Notes: generated by a model from the sequence alone, not told the origin. A stretch of DNA of 25,962 nt from Rhizorhapis sp. SPR117 (GCF_021742065.1 NZ_JAKKIE010000051.1:1-25962), one strand, 5' to 3'; counted from the first letter of the stretch, positions 1 to 8,278 are shown. Made by a program: numbers and translations.

Positions 1-63
1 TGGACCGGCATTCCCACAGAAACGGCTTCAGCCCCTCCACTTGATCCTACCGGCATCAGCCGG

Positions 64-243
64 TCAGTCATTCAGCTGTTCATCGCCAAGGCGCATCCAC
101 CAAAGCGCGTCCACCGCGCTGTTGTTGGTCGCCTCTGTCCAGTCCGGCGATGCCTTTATTTCGGGCGGGCGTTTGTAATCGGGTCCGACCGCACAGGCAG
201 GAAGCATCAAAACGCCCAGGAGGAGAAGGGGGGTACGGGTCAT
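64..243 (-). pseudogene. Truncated NodT-family outer-membrane efflux lipoprotein (N-terminal 59 aa only)
   Basis: The start ATG at 243 lies 4 nt after the stop of the upstream permease, with a GGAG ribosome site inside that gene. The protein opens with a lipoprotein signal: a hydrophobic core, then lipobox L-P-A-C with Cys17, then A-V-G-P-D-Y-K-R-P, which is the hallmark N-terminus of NodT/OprM outer-membrane factors. The next recognisable block is A-L-W-W-x-R-L-G-D-E-Q-L-N, also typical. A TGA then stops the frame at residue 59, where family members run to about 450-500 aa. No continuation is visible in any frame of the remaining 63 bases, so a deletion or insertion junction near position 66 is likely. 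It would have been the outer-membrane channel of the efflux operon, and as it stands is almost certainly non-functional. Identity of the family is confident; the nature of the junction is not visible. Confidence 0.75.
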
Positions 244-247
244 GGCG

Positions 248-1345
248 CTACTCCATACGGGCGCGGAACAACCATGCCGCCAAGCTGATCGTGACGGAGG
301 CAATGAGAATAAGGGGAACAATATTTGACAGGATTTCGCTGACCGGCATGTCCTTTAGAAATAGGCCCTCAACGATCACCATAAAATGCCGTGCTGGGTC
401 CGCCATGCTGATCATCTGTAGCCATCCTGGCATATTATCGACCGGGCTGGCATAGCCCGACAACAGGATCACCGGCACCGAAACAAGGAATATGCCCAGG
501 AACGCCTGTTGCTGCGTTTGTGATGCAGCGGAAACGAACAAGCCTATTCCCGCCAGCGCCAACAGGTAGATGAACAGCGAAAGAAAAAACAGCAGGATCG
601 ATCCAGTAAACGGCACGCCAAACAGCAGAACGCTCACGCCCAGGAAAATCGTGCCATTGATCAAGCCAACGCAGATCGGAGGCACCGTCTTGCCGATCAA
701 AATCTCATGCACGCGCAAGGGTGATACCATCAACTGATCAAAGGTCCCCAATTCCCGTTCACGTGCTATCGACTGTCCTGTGACAGCCAGACCCGTTGTG
801 GCCCCGAGGATGACGACAAGCGCGGGCAGGGTGAACCAGAGATAGTCGAGATTGGGATTGAACCAGTGCCGCACGATGCTGCCCGGCGGCGCAGCGGCTA
901 TGCCGGGGCGCAAGGTGGCGCCTGTGCGCATGGCGATCTGTTGCAGATAGCCAGCGACGATCTGAGCCGCATTGGAGCGCCGACCATCGAGAATGAGTCC
1001 GGCCTTTGCTCCGCCACGCGCAAGCTGAACATCGAAATCGGGTTCCAGAACGATGGCGGCGATCACATCCTGGTTGTCGATGGCGTGTGCCAGCGCCTCG
1101 TCCGATCGAAGCGGCACCACATGGCGCACATTGGGGCTGCCCGCTATTTGCGAAGCGAATTCGATGGCAGCCCGTCCACCGCTGCGGTCCAATATGCCGA
1201 CGTCGAAATTCTTGACGTCGAGTGTGGAGGCGAAGGTGAAGATGAAAAGTTGCAGCAAAGGCGGGACGAAGAGTACGATTCGCGATCGGGGGTCGCGCAA
1301 CACGGCCCAGAATTCCTTGATGGTGATTGCGCGCAGACGGCCCAT
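248..1345 (-). CDS. ABC-2 type transporter permease (YbhR-like), second of pair
   Basis: A 365-aa inner-membrane permease of the ABC-2 family. The start chosen is the ATG at 1345, giving M-G-R-L-R-A-I-T-I-K-E-F, because it overlaps the previous stop by one base (TGATG); the frame runs upstream without a better start. Architecture is typical: one N-terminal helix (around residues 22-42), a periplasmic loop to about residue 160, then five or six helices with the conserved R-E-R-E-L-G-T-F-D-Q-L-M-V-S-P stretch that precedes the coupling region. It should pair with the neighbouring permease and the fused ATPase to make an exporter like E. coli YbhFSR. Substrate is not readable from sequence; the E. 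coli relatives influence sensitivity to cefoperazone and chloramphenicol and have been linked to cation efflux. Confidence 0.9.
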   Translation of the reverse strand: MGRLRAITIKEFWAVLRDPRSRIVLFVPPLLQLFIFTFASTLDVKNFDVGILDRSGGRAAIEFASQIAGSPNVRHVVPLRSDEALAHAIDNQDVIAAIVLEPDFDVQLARGGAKAGLILDGRRSNAAQIVAGYLQQIAMRTGATLRPGIAAAPPGSIVRHWFNPNLDYLWFTLPALVVILGATTGLAVTGQSIARERELGTFDQLMVSPLRVHEILIGKTVPPICVGLINGTIFLGVSVLLFGVPFTGSILLFFLSLFIYLLALAGIGLFVSAASQTQQQAFLGIFLVSVPVILLSGYASPVDNMPGWLQMISMADPARHFMVIVEGLFLKDMPVSEILSNIVPLILIASVTISLAAWLFRARME

Positions 1346-2475
1346 CAGTCGAGCCTCTTGCGGGTGATACGGAATGTCAGTGCGAAAAACAGCGCGCCAA
1401 AGCCAAGCATGGCCACAATGTCCTTGATAAACAGGCCCCACATATCCCCAGCCATGAACACTGTCTGCAAGGATGGGATCAAATAGCGGGCAGGAACGAG
1501 ATAGGTGATCGCCTGTATCGGCCAGGGCATGGAAGAAATCTCAAATAGAAAGCCTGACAGCAATAATGCCGGCAGAAAGGCCGACAACAACGCTATCTGG
1601 CTGGCGACGAATTGATTACGGATAGCCGCTGAAATCAACAGACCTTGTCCAAGCGCCGGCACCAGAAAGGCTGAGGCGATGATGAATAATGCTACGATCG
1701 ATCCTCGAAATGGCACGCCGAACGCAGCAACCGCCAGCGCCGTGCACAGCGCCATGGAAAAGAGTGCAAGGACGAAATAGGGGATCAGCTTGCTGGCGAT
1801 GAATTCTGCCATGCTGACCGGCGTTGCCATGATCGCCTCCATCGTTCCGCGTTCCCATTCGCGTGCGACCACCAATGCTGTCAGCAGCGTGCCTATCATG
1901 GCCATGACAATAGTGATGGCGCCGGGCACCAGAAAATAACGGCTCTTGAGTTCCGGGTTGAACCAGAACCGGGTTTGCAGCTCGATAGGGGGGCGTAATC
2001 CGCGCGCACCGATTCCCGCTTCGGTTGCTGCCCAGTTCGCACGTACCCCCTCTGCATAGGCGGCGGTGAAGCTTGCGGTATTTGGGATTGATCCGTCGGT
2101 TATGATCTGGATCGGGGCATCGCCGTGTCGGGCGCGCCTTTCGGCGAAATCGACGGGAATGACAATGATTCCGCGGATGCGTCCCGCCACCAGATCTTCT
2201 TTCAGCGGCGCGACCGACCGCGCCATGCTGACATCAAACCATTGTGAGCGTTCAAATGCCTGTGCAAGACCAAGCGCCGCGGCACTGTCGTCTTCCAAGG
2301 CCAGTCCGACGCGCGTCCGTGCCGTATCGAGCGATACAGCATAACCAAACAGGAACAGAAGGATCAGCGGCAACACGAATGCAATAAGCAGGGTGGACGG
2401 ATCGCGGATGATCTGCACGGCTTCCTTGCGGAGCATCGCCATCAGCCGACGCTTGTCTATGCGTCCCATTTTCAT
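1345..2475 (-). CDS. ABC-2 type transporter permease (YbhS-like), first of pair
   Basis: A 376-aa permease. The start at 2475 (M-K-M-G-R-I-D-K-R-R-L) forms an ATGA overlap with the end of the ATPase gene, which argues for translational coupling; 58 extra upstream codons are open but lie inside the ATPase gene and are low-quality sequence. The protein has an N-terminal helix around residues 26-46, a long extracytoplasmic loop, and a C-terminal block of five or more helices. The motif A-R-E-W-E-R-G-T-M-E-A-I-M-A-T-P-V is the family signature before the ATPase contact. It is similar in plan to the next gene, as expected for a heterodimeric ABC-2 exporter. Predicted location is the inner membrane. 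Confidence 0.9.
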   Translation of the reverse strand: MKMGRIDKRRLMAMLRKEAVQIIRDPSTLLIAFVLPLILLFLFGYAVSLDTARTRVGLALEDDSAAALGLAQAFERSQWFDVSMARSVAPLKEDLVAGRIRGIIVIPVDFAERRARHGDAPIQIITDGSIPNTASFTAAYAEGVRANWAATEAGIGARGLRPPIELQTRFWFNPELKSRYFLVPGAITIVMAMIGTLLTALVVAREWERGTMEAIMATPVSMAEFIASKLIPYFVLALFSMALCTALAVAAFGVPFRGSIVALFIIASAFLVPALGQGLLISAAIRNQFVASQIALLSAFLPALLLSGFLFEISSMPWPIQAITYLVPARYLIPSLQTVFMAGDMWGLFIKDIVAMLGFGALFFALTFRITRKRLD

Positions 2476-4208
2476 GCCGCGTCTCTTGCGCCTTCGCGCG
2501 CCTGATCCGATGCCTCGATCAGCGCAATGAAGGCATCCTCCATTGTCGGGTCGTCCAATCCGGATAGTTCCGCCGCCTTGGCTTTCAGGTCGTCGGGTGT
2601 GCCAATGGCGATTTCCCGAGCCCGGTAGATCAGGGCGATCCGATCGCAATATTCCGCCTCGTCCATGAAATGCGTCGTGACCAGAACGGTGACGCCTTTT
2701 TCGACAAGGCCGTTGATATGCGTCCAGAATTCTCGCCGGGTGATCGGATCGATGCCCGATGTGGGCTCGTCGAGAAACAACACAGGTGGTTCATGCATGA
2801 CAGCGCAGGCAAGCGCCAGACGCTGCTTGTACCCAAGCGGCAATGACCCGGCATTGACACTGAGATAGCGTTTCAGGTCGAAGATGGAGATCATGCGTTC
2901 GATCGCCTTGGCCGCGTAGGCGTGGTCAAGATCATATACACCGGCAAAAAAAGCGAGATTCTGTTGTACTGACAAATCGCCATAGAGCGAGAATTTCTGC
3001 GCCATATAACCCAGTGATCCACGCACCTTTGCCGATGCACGGCGAAGATCATGGCCCACTACCGATCCCGTGCCGCCGCTGGGCGTCAGGAGGCCGCACA
3101 GCATTTTGAACGTCGTGGACTTGCCGGCGCCATTGGGACCGAGCAGACCGAAAATCTCTCCCCGTGGGATAGAAAAGTATATGTCCTCGGCCGCCGTAAA
3201 ATCACCGAAACGCTTGGTTAGTCCGCTGGCCTCGATCGCAGGGTGACCGCTTTGTGGAATGGTCCGATAATGCGCTGCCAGTTCGCTTGTGCCCTTGGGG
3301 CCGCCGCCCAGCGCATCGACATAGGCATCCTCAAAGCGGGAAGGCGCAGGCATCGCAGTCGCAGTATCGCCTGCGCCCAGAGCGGTAATGTCCGGGGCAC
3401 CGGTTTCCGGGCACATCAACAAGCGAATTGTCTTGCCCTGAACTGTGCCATCCATCACGTCGCGCCGATCAAGGGCCTTTTCCAGCAGGCGTCGCCGATT
3501 TCCTGAAAATCCTTCCAATCTGAATATGCGACCATCGACCCGTCTGGTGAGGTCTTTGGGTGGCCCCGAAAAAAGCAATTTGCCGTCGTCGAGCAAATGC
3601 ACCGTGTCACACGCTTCCGCTTCATCCAGATATGCGGTGGACCACAGCACACCGATGCCTTCTCCGGTCAGTTCCTTGACCATGGTCCACAATTCGCGAC
3701 GGGAAATCGGGTCGACGCCCACTCCCGGCTCGTCGAGCAACAACAGCCGGGGCGTCCGCACCAAAGCGCAGGCAAGACCCAGCTTTTGTTTCATACCGCC
3801 CGATAGTTTTCCTGCAAGCCGGGTCTGGAAGCGTCTGAGATCGGTGAAATCGAGCAGCCGCTCAAAGGTTGCGTCATGCTCGTCTCGCGGAAGGCCGCGT
3901 AGCTCCGCGTAAAGCCTCAGATTCTGAAGGACGCTCAGATCTTCATACAGGCCAAAACGCTGTGGCATATACCCGATGTCGCCCATTTCCGTACCCGGCC
4001 TGTGCCCAAGCGTTTCGATTTCACCATCGTCGGGCAGCAACAGTCCGGCCAGCAAGCGGATAAGAGTTGTTTTCCCTGCACCATCCGGTCCAACCAGCCC
4101 GGTAATAATGCCTGCCTCTATCGAGACCGAAACACTGTCCAACGCTGGATCCTCGCCAGAGCCAAAGCGCTTTACAAGATCGCGGGTCCAGGCGAGGGCA
4201 TGTGCCAT
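2472..4208 (-). CDS. Fused double ABC-transporter ATPase (YbhF-like)
   Basis: A 578-aa cytoplasmic ATPase with two nucleotide-binding domains in one chain. NBD1 has Walker A G-P-D-G-A-G-K-T-T (40-48), signature L-S-G-G-M-K-Q-K (135-142) and Walker B L-L-L-L-D-E-P (155-161). NBD2 has Walker A G-P-N-G-A-G-K-S-T (357-365), Walker B V-L-F-L-D-E-P (476-482) and an H-loop His at 513. Two positions are degenerate: the NBD1 H-loop has Ala192 in S-T-A-Y-L-D-E-A-E, and the NBD2 signature reads L-P-L-G-Y (456-460). Both would fall in the same composite ATP site. The start ATG at 4208 has AGGA upstream and lies 8 nt after the HlyD stop. It should energise the two permeases that follow. Family call is secure; substrate unknown. 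Confidence 0.93.
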   Translation of the reverse strand: MAHALAWTRDLVKRFGSGEDPALDSVSVSIEAGIITGLVGPDGAGKTTLIRLLAGLLLPDDGEIETLGHRPGTEMGDIGYMPQRFGLYEDLSVLQNLRLYAELRGLPRDEHDATFERLLDFTDLRRFQTRLAGKLSGGMKQKLGLACALVRTPRLLLLDEPGVGVDPISRRELWTMVKELTGEGIGVLWSTAYLDEAEACDTVHLLDDGKLLFSGPPKDLTRRVDGRIFRLEGFSGNRRRLLEKALDRRDVMDGTVQGKTIRLLMCPETGAPDITALGAGDTATAMPAPSRFEDAYVDALGGGPKGTSELAAHYRTIPQSGHPAIEASGLTKRFGDFTAAEDIYFSIPRGEIFGLLGPNGAGKSTTFKMLCGLLTPSGGTGSVVGHDLRRASAKVRGSLGYMAQKFSLYGDLSVQQNLAFFAGVYDLDHAYAAKAIERMISIFDLKRYLSVNAGSLPLGYKQRLALACAVMHEPPVLFLDEPTSGIDPITRREFWTHINGLVEKGVTVLVTTHFMDEAEYCDRIALIYRAREIAIGTPDDLKAKAAELSGLDDPTMEDAFIALIEASDQAREGARDAA

Positions 4209-4216
4209 GCCAGACG

Positions 4217-5224
4217 TTACCGATCCTGCTTTGGATGTGCGTCCACCTGCACCGTTACCGGCTGGCCTTGGCGCAAGCCGCCATCGGGATCACTCACAAT
4301 GATGCGCAGACGATAGACAAGGTCAGTGCGCAGACTTTCCGTCTCCACCGATTTGGGCGTGAATTCGGCGGCCGGAGAAATATAGCCGATCTGACCATGA
4401 TATGTCTTGTTGTTGCCATCGGTTGTCAGTAATACTTTCATACCCGGTGCAATCCGTCCCAGGTCGGGTTCGGCGACATAGGCGCGCACCCGCATGGGCC
4501 GGTTGATCGTTAGCGTAAAGACCATCTCGCCGGCTTGCACGATGGCCCCTGGTTCGCGGGCGCGGGTCAGGATGACGCCATCCGATGGCGCACGGAGTGT
4601 CGCATCCTTAAGGTCTGTCATGGCACTGTCCTGAAGTGCGCGGGCGTTTTGAAGTTGTGCTGCCGCTGCTTCGACATCCTCTTTACGCGCTCCAGCCTGC
4701 TGCAGCGATAAAGCCTCGCTCGCTGCGGTGACTTGTGCTTGCGCGGCGCGCCATGCGGCCACCGTCTGATCGAATTGAGCCCGGGAAATCGCGCCTGTCG
4801 CCACCAACGCCTTGCGCCGTTCATATTCCGCATCTGCCTTGACAAGATTGGCATGCTGTTGCGCCAGTTGCGCTTTGGCCTGCGCGATATCCTGTGGTCG
4901 ATTGCCATTGCGGCGTTTGGTCAGGTCAGCCTGTGCCAGCGCCACCTGCGCCTGCGCGGCCGCCAATTTGTCAGTGAGAGGCTGCGTATCGAGAATGGCG
5001 AGCGTTTGTCCGGCCTTTACATTTGCGCCTTCTTCCACCGGCATTTCGGCAATGCGGCCATTGACGCGGAACCCCAGATCGACCGAGCGTATGTCGACAT
5101 TCCCATATAGCGTCAGTGCGCCATCATCCTTGCGCCACAGGCCGAAGCCGCTGGTGGTGGTGATCAATATGACCACTATGGCAACGATCAGGCCAACAAC
5201 AGCCATGAAACGGGTTCGGGTCAT
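4217..5224 (-). CDS. HlyD/YbhG-family efflux adaptor (membrane fusion protein)
   Basis: A 335-aa periplasmic adaptor. It has a single N-terminal membrane anchor (residues 7-23), a split lipoyl/barrel-sandwich domain (G-N-V-D-I-R-S-V-D-L-G-F-R-V-N-G-R-I around 42-59 and the matching A-T-L-R-A-P-S-D-G-V-I-L later), and between them a long alanine- and glutamine-rich alpha-helical hairpin (about 83-205) that would reach the outer-membrane channel. A beta-barrel domain completes the C-terminus. The ATG at 5224 overlaps the regulator stop as ATGA, so the two are probably translated together. It should link the ABC exporter to an outer-membrane factor, but the local channel gene is truncated, so a channel encoded elsewhere would be needed. 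Confidence 0.92.
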   Translation of the reverse strand: MTRTRFMAVVGLIVAIVVILITTTSGFGLWRKDDGALTLYGNVDIRSVDLGFRVNGRIAEMPVEEGANVKAGQTLAILDTQPLTDKLAAAQAQVALAQADLTKRRNGNRPQDIAQAKAQLAQQHANLVKADAEYERRKALVATGAISRAQFDQTVAAWRAAQAQVTAASEALSLQQAGARKEDVEAAAAQLQNARALQDSAMTDLKDATLRAPSDGVILTRAREPGAIVQAGEMVFTLTINRPMRVRAYVAEPDLGRIAPGMKVLLTTDGNNKTYHGQIGYISPAAEFTPKSVETESLRTDLVYRLRIIVSDPDGGLRQGQPVTVQVDAHPKQDR

Positions 5225-5850
5225 GCTTCGCCCCTTGCTGCGGCCAATATGGCCTTAACGTTGTTCTGAATACGTGCGCGTATGGCAGCGCCCGTCGCTT
5301 CATCGATGCTGGTCAGTTCAAGCACATGCAGCGTCGTGGCATGCGCGGCCCGGAATACGAGGACCTGCCCAACAATGGTAAGGACCAGCAGCCGGATTTC
5401 CTGCCGGTCGGTCATGCCTGTTGCGGTCTGCACCAGTCCGGCAAGCAAAGCCATCATTGGCCCCATAGCGCCGGAATAGAGGCGTTCAAATGCCTCTGTG
5501 GGTTGCATCTGTTCTCGCACGATGAAACCTGCCCAGTTCGCAGATTCCCTGCCAAGGAGTATTTGGGCCAGTCTGTCGACCACCATGACGATGCACGAAG
5601 CAGCCTCTTCGGGAGCAAGATTTTGTGGTTCGGCTAGCATGGTGGACATGATGGGCGTCATCTGTTCACGTATTTGCCGCGCGATATGATCTGCCGCTGC
5701 GAGGTACAGACCCTCCTTGCCGCCATAATGATAGGTGATCGACGACATGGCTGTCCCGGCGGCCTTGGCAATTGTCCGCGTACTTGCGCCCTCCAGGCCA
5801 TTGCGGCCGAATTGTTTGATTGCAGTTTCCAGAAGCCGGTTTTCAATCAT
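5221..5850 (-). CDS. TetR-family regulator, CecR-like, of the efflux operon
   Basis: A 209-aa transcription regulator. The N-terminal helix-turn-helix (about residues 1-50) contains L-L-E-T-A-I-K-Q-F-G and the recognition region M-S-S-I-T-Y-H-Y-G-G-K-E-G-L-Y, standard for TetR proteins. The remainder is a helical ligand/dimer domain like CecR (YbiH). Gene order regulator-adaptor-ATPase-permease-permease equals E. coli cecR-ybhGFSR. The start chosen is the ATG at 5850 with GAGAG about 8 nt upstream. A 20-codon longer frame begins at a TTG at 5910, but that TTG is the first three bases of a TTGACA -35 element and the extension runs through the promoter and operator, so I reject it. It probably represses its own operon; the inducer is unknown. 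Confidence 0.9.
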   Translation of the reverse strand: MIENRLLETAIKQFGRNGLEGASTRTIAKAAGTAMSSITYHYGGKEGLYLAAADHIARQIREQMTPIMSTMLAEPQNLAPEEAASCIVMVVDRLAQILLGRESANWAGFIVREQMQPTEAFERLYSGAMGPMMALLAGLVQTATGMTDRQEIRLLVLTIVGQVLVFRAAHATTLHVLELTSIDEATGAAIRARIQNNVKAILAAARGEA

Positions 5851-5863
5851 TGCAGGGCTCTCA

Positions 5864-5877
5864 TTCGTTCGAACGAA
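5864..5877. promoter_or_regulatory. 14-bp palindromic operator, probable TetR/CecR-like binding site
   Basis: TTCGTTCGAACGAA is a perfect palindrome. It sits 13 bases before the chosen regulator start and immediately downstream of the predicted -10 element, so it would cover the transcription start. A site here fits autorepression by the adjacent TetR protein. The palindrome is seen directly; the binding partner is inferred. Confidence 0.65.
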
Positions 5878-5880
5878 CAA

Positions 5881-5910
5881 ATTAATGACCCTGGGGACAT
5901 ATATTGTCAA
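5881..5910 (-). promoter_or_regulatory. Predicted sigma-70 promoter of the efflux operon
   Basis: On the minus strand a consensus TTGACA (5910-5905) is followed after 18 bases by ATTAAT (5886-5881), a 4-of-6 match to TATAAT. Transcription would begin near 5874, inside the 14-bp palindrome. This is the only well-formed promoter noticed upstream of the regulator. Confidence 0.55.
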
Positions 5911-5942
5911 TACCCAAGGAGAGGGTAGTCAGGTCAGTCCGA

Positions 5943-6446
5943 TCACTCTGCCACCAACTGCACGAAGGCGCTTGAGACCCAGCCGCTTTTGCAAGGTCCG
6001 GCATAATCCCGGCGGCTTCGGATAGGGGAAGATACGCCGCAATCTTTTGCTTCCTGTCCTTCCCCTGCGTAAACGACGCCGAACCATTTCTGGTCCAGGC
6101 TGCGCGTGCAGATAAACAGGTTATGGCCGTTGGCGATGCTCCCGATGGTTTGCGCATCCTCAAATGGCGCAGCCATCACTTCAAGACCGTCTCCGCCTGA
6201 TCCGCGTACGCGGCCAACGCCGCCGCATGCATCGAACCGCGGGCCGTCTTCCCCGATCGGAACGGGATAGCTGATAGTGCTTCCCGGTCGGTTATTCGGT
6301 GCAATGTCGCTCGACAGATCAAGCTCGCGGTTGCTTGCCATATTTTCATTATTGATATTGTTGCTGTCGGAGCAGGCCGTGGTGAGGCAAAGGACAGCAC
6401 CCAGGGCGTTGGCGATTTTTATACTATTCTTCATCCGGGCATGCAT
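5943..6446 (-). CDS. Predicted SH3-like domain lipoprotein
   Basis: About 167 aa. The N-terminus is a lipoprotein signal: basic M-K-N-S-I-K-I, a hydrophobic core, then lipobox L-T-T-A-C followed by Ser and Asp. After an Asn-rich linker comes a region with a Cys-Gly-Gly and, in the last 80 residues, a bacterial SH3-like fold pattern: G-L-E-V-M-A-A-P, then G-S-I-A-N-G-H-N-L-F-I-C, then W-F-G-V-V-Y, and the closing W-V-S-S-A-F-V. It should be anchored in the outer membrane or periplasm and may bind peptidoglycan or a protein partner. Start is uncertain: ATG 6446 has AAGAG about 11 nt upstream, ATG 6434 lacks a ribosome site, and a TTG lies at 6452. Divergent from the next gene. Specific function not recognised. 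Confidence 0.7.
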   Translation of the reverse strand: MHARMKNSIKIANALGAVLCLTTACSDSNNINNENMASNRELDLSSDIAPNNRPGSTISYPVPIGEDGPRFDACGGVGRVRGSGGDGLEVMAAPFEDAQTIGSIANGHNLFICTRSLDQKWFGVVYAGEGQEAKDCGVSSPIRSRRDYAGPCKSGWVSSAFVQLVAE

Positions 6447-6525
6447 AGGCAATTAAACTCTTCGAGGGAATGGGTATGAAAATACCGGACATTTGGGGAG
6501 ACAAGTGCCGGATTAATGAAATATT

Positions 6526-6538
6526 GACCATATTGGTC
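6526..6538. promoter_or_regulatory. Small dyad in the divergent intergenic region
   Basis: GACCA-TAT-TGGTC is a perfect 5-bp inverted repeat in the gap between the divergent lipoprotein and zinc-ribbon genes, about 38 bases before the latter's ATG. It could be an operator; arms this short also arise by chance. Confidence 0.25.
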
Positions 6539-6575
6539 TCTACTGGGGCATCACAATCTCAGGTGTCGCGCTTCA

Positions 6576-7562
6576 ATGAAACTCTGTCTCAATTGTCGCA
6601 CAGCAGCCAGTGACGAAGCCCGATACTGTCGCTCCTGCTATACGGTTTTCGCCGATGCCGATCCGGCGTCGCTTGCGCACCGTCAAAAGCGCGTCAAGGC
6701 CATGTCATACACTGTCAAAGCCCTCGTCGTTCTGGTCGTGGCAGGCGGATTCCTGCTCAGCCGGATTGATCTGAATTTCTTGTCAGATCCGAACCAGGTG
6801 CAGAGTGATTCAGGTGCCAAGACAGGAATCACGCCGAAACAGCCGGCCGCCCAGCCAGATAGCGCTTCAGGCGGCGGGTGGGGTCAGCCATCCAATACCA
6901 TATCGGCAGCGTCGGTAGAACGGTTGGGCAAAAGCTGCGCTATCAGTCAGGCCGTGCATAACGGAGGCGTGAGGATCATGTTTCCGGTTGTCCTCGAATT
7001 TTCGTTTCAGGATTCACTTGGCAACAGGACCGGTCCCAGTGTGCGTTCGGTGGTGGAAGCCATATTGCCTGCGGGAGAGCGGCGTGGGTTCACCTTTCAG
7101 ATGCCATGCCCCAAGAGTTTTGAGCGAGTGAATATACAGACTGTCAATCCACAAGCGGGGATTGGCGGAAATGGAACGGTGCAAGCTGTCGCTGAGCTTA
7201 TCGCGGGAAAGCCGTTGATAGACGTGCATCAGCTGCATCTGGCAATTCAGGTCCCCGATGGCCTGACCATGTGCCCTAATCTCAGGCCTTGCCAATTGAT
7301 GCTGCGTTTTAACGATAGCTGGATCGCAGTCTGGTTTCGCCGCGACCCGAAACATCCCGATACTCTGATCGCCAGCGACCCTCAGCTTGTCGGGCCTGTG
7401 CAGCGCGGGTGGCATGCTGATGTTCGGCTTCCTTTGCGCAACGGTACTGAAAAGGTGACGGTAACGGAGGAATTTCTGCGAGAACCGGAGTCAACCGGCG
7501 GGTGGAATCAATTCGTGAGTTCGGTCAAGCAGATGATTGGGATCAAGGAGGAACGCCGGTGA
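6576..7562 (+). CDS. Zinc-ribbon single-pass membrane protein with FxLYD-like extracytoplasmic domain
   Basis: A 328-aa protein. It starts with a zinc ribbon formed by C4-x2-C7 and C18-x2-C21, followed by a basic linker and one transmembrane helix (about residues 46-62) ending in L-S-R-I. The rest would lie outside the cytoplasm. Residues about 120-190 have the beta-rich pattern of FxLYD-type domains: V-V-L-E-F-S-F-Q-D-S-L-G, a spacer, then A-I-L-P-A-G-E and F-T-F-Q-M-P-C-P. The C-terminal 120 residues are unassigned. The ATG at 6576 has a poor ribosome site. Its stop overlaps the GTG start of the next gene, implying coupled translation. The zinc-ribbon-plus-helix layout is common in bacterial envelope proteins of unknown role; no function is claimed. 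Confidence 0.75.
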   Translation: MKLCLNCRTAASDEARYCRSCYTVFADADPASLAHRQKRVKAMSYTVKALVVLVVAGGFLLSRIDLNFLSDPNQVQSDSGAKTGITPKQPAAQPDSASGGGWGQPSNTISAASVERLGKSCAISQAVHNGGVRIMFPVVLEFSFQDSLGNRTGPSVRSVVEAILPAGERRGFTFQMPCPKSFERVNIQTVNPQAGIGGNGTVQAVAELIAGKPLIDVHQLHLAIQVPDGLTMCPNLRPCQLMLRFNDSWIAVWFRRDPKHPDTLIASDPQLVGPVQRGWHADVRLPLRNGTEKVTVTEEFLREPESTGGWNQFVSSVKQMIGIKEERR

Positions 7563-8056
7563 ACCTGTTGGCGAGAATATTTCGAAGTGCCGGTTTGCGT
7601 CCCGCATGGTCGTTGGAACGGCGGCTCAACCGGCGCGCGCTGCTTTATTGGCAATCGATCAAACAGGATGGTGAACTGGTTGTAGTCGATGCATTCGATC
7701 CACAATCGCTGGAAGATTATTCAGCACACGGCTTCATGCTCGATCTTCGCCAGACGCAAACCCCGATCGTATGCCATGTCGGCCCTGTCCTGCTTGAAGA
7801 AGCGGATCTCACGACATTGCCTGTCGACCTGACCGCCGTTTCGCAACGATCATTGCTTGGCCAATTTGCGGGGCGTTGGCCGGAGGTCATGTCTCAGCAA
7901 CAACCGGTGACAGCCGAATATGATTTTGCGACCGAACGCTATCAGATTTTATGTCGAGGTGTGTTGTTACCGCTAAGTTCCGATGGGCAAGTCATTGATC
8001 ATGTCTACGGCGTCATTAGCTGGAAAAGCGAAAAACTTCCTGTTGCGGGTTTATAG
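7559..8056 (+). CDS. PAS_5-type PAS-domain protein
   Basis: A 165-aa soluble protein. The start is GTG at 7559, overlapping the previous stop as GTGA, with an excellent AAGGAG at 7545-7550; an earlier in-frame start at 7502 lies deep inside the upstream gene. The sequence follows the PAS_5 family: Y-W-Q-S-I near residue 32, a central acidic-hydrophobic core with C-H-V-G-P-V-L and a loop L-P-V-D-L-T, and the closing R-G-V-L-L-P-L-S-S-D-G-Q-V-I-D-H-V-Y-G. These are the regions that define the family, members of which are widespread and mostly uncharacterised in alphaproteobacteria. No output domain is attached, so it may sense and signal through a partner, perhaps the coupled zinc-ribbon membrane protein. 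Ligand unknown. Confidence 0.75.
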   Translation: MNLLARIFRSAGLRPAWSLERRLNRRALLYWQSIKQDGELVVVDAFDPQSLEDYSAHGFMLDLRQTQTPIVCHVGPVLLEEADLTTLPVDLTAVSQRSLLGQFAGRWPEVMSQQQPVTAEYDFATERYQILCRGVLLPLSSDGQVIDHVYGVISWKSEKLPVAGL

Positions 8057-8278
8057 ATTTCGGCCTTTGGTAGGGCGGCTCACACAAGCCCGTCGGCATC
8101 GAAAACCGCGATGATAATCTGACGCCACCTTGGTGCATCGTTCTGCATTCGGATGCTCCACTTTCATCGCATTGATTTTGTCTATATGGTCACGTGAAAT
8201 TGGTTGTTTCCCGCGTGGCGATTCGTTTCAGGGCCGGGTTACATGGTCAGGGACCGCCCGCACAGGAGGGGAGAGCCT

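Noticed and set aside
5851..5910. N-terminal extension of the TetR regulator from a TTG
   Set aside because: The TTG is part of the -35 box and the extension covers the operator.
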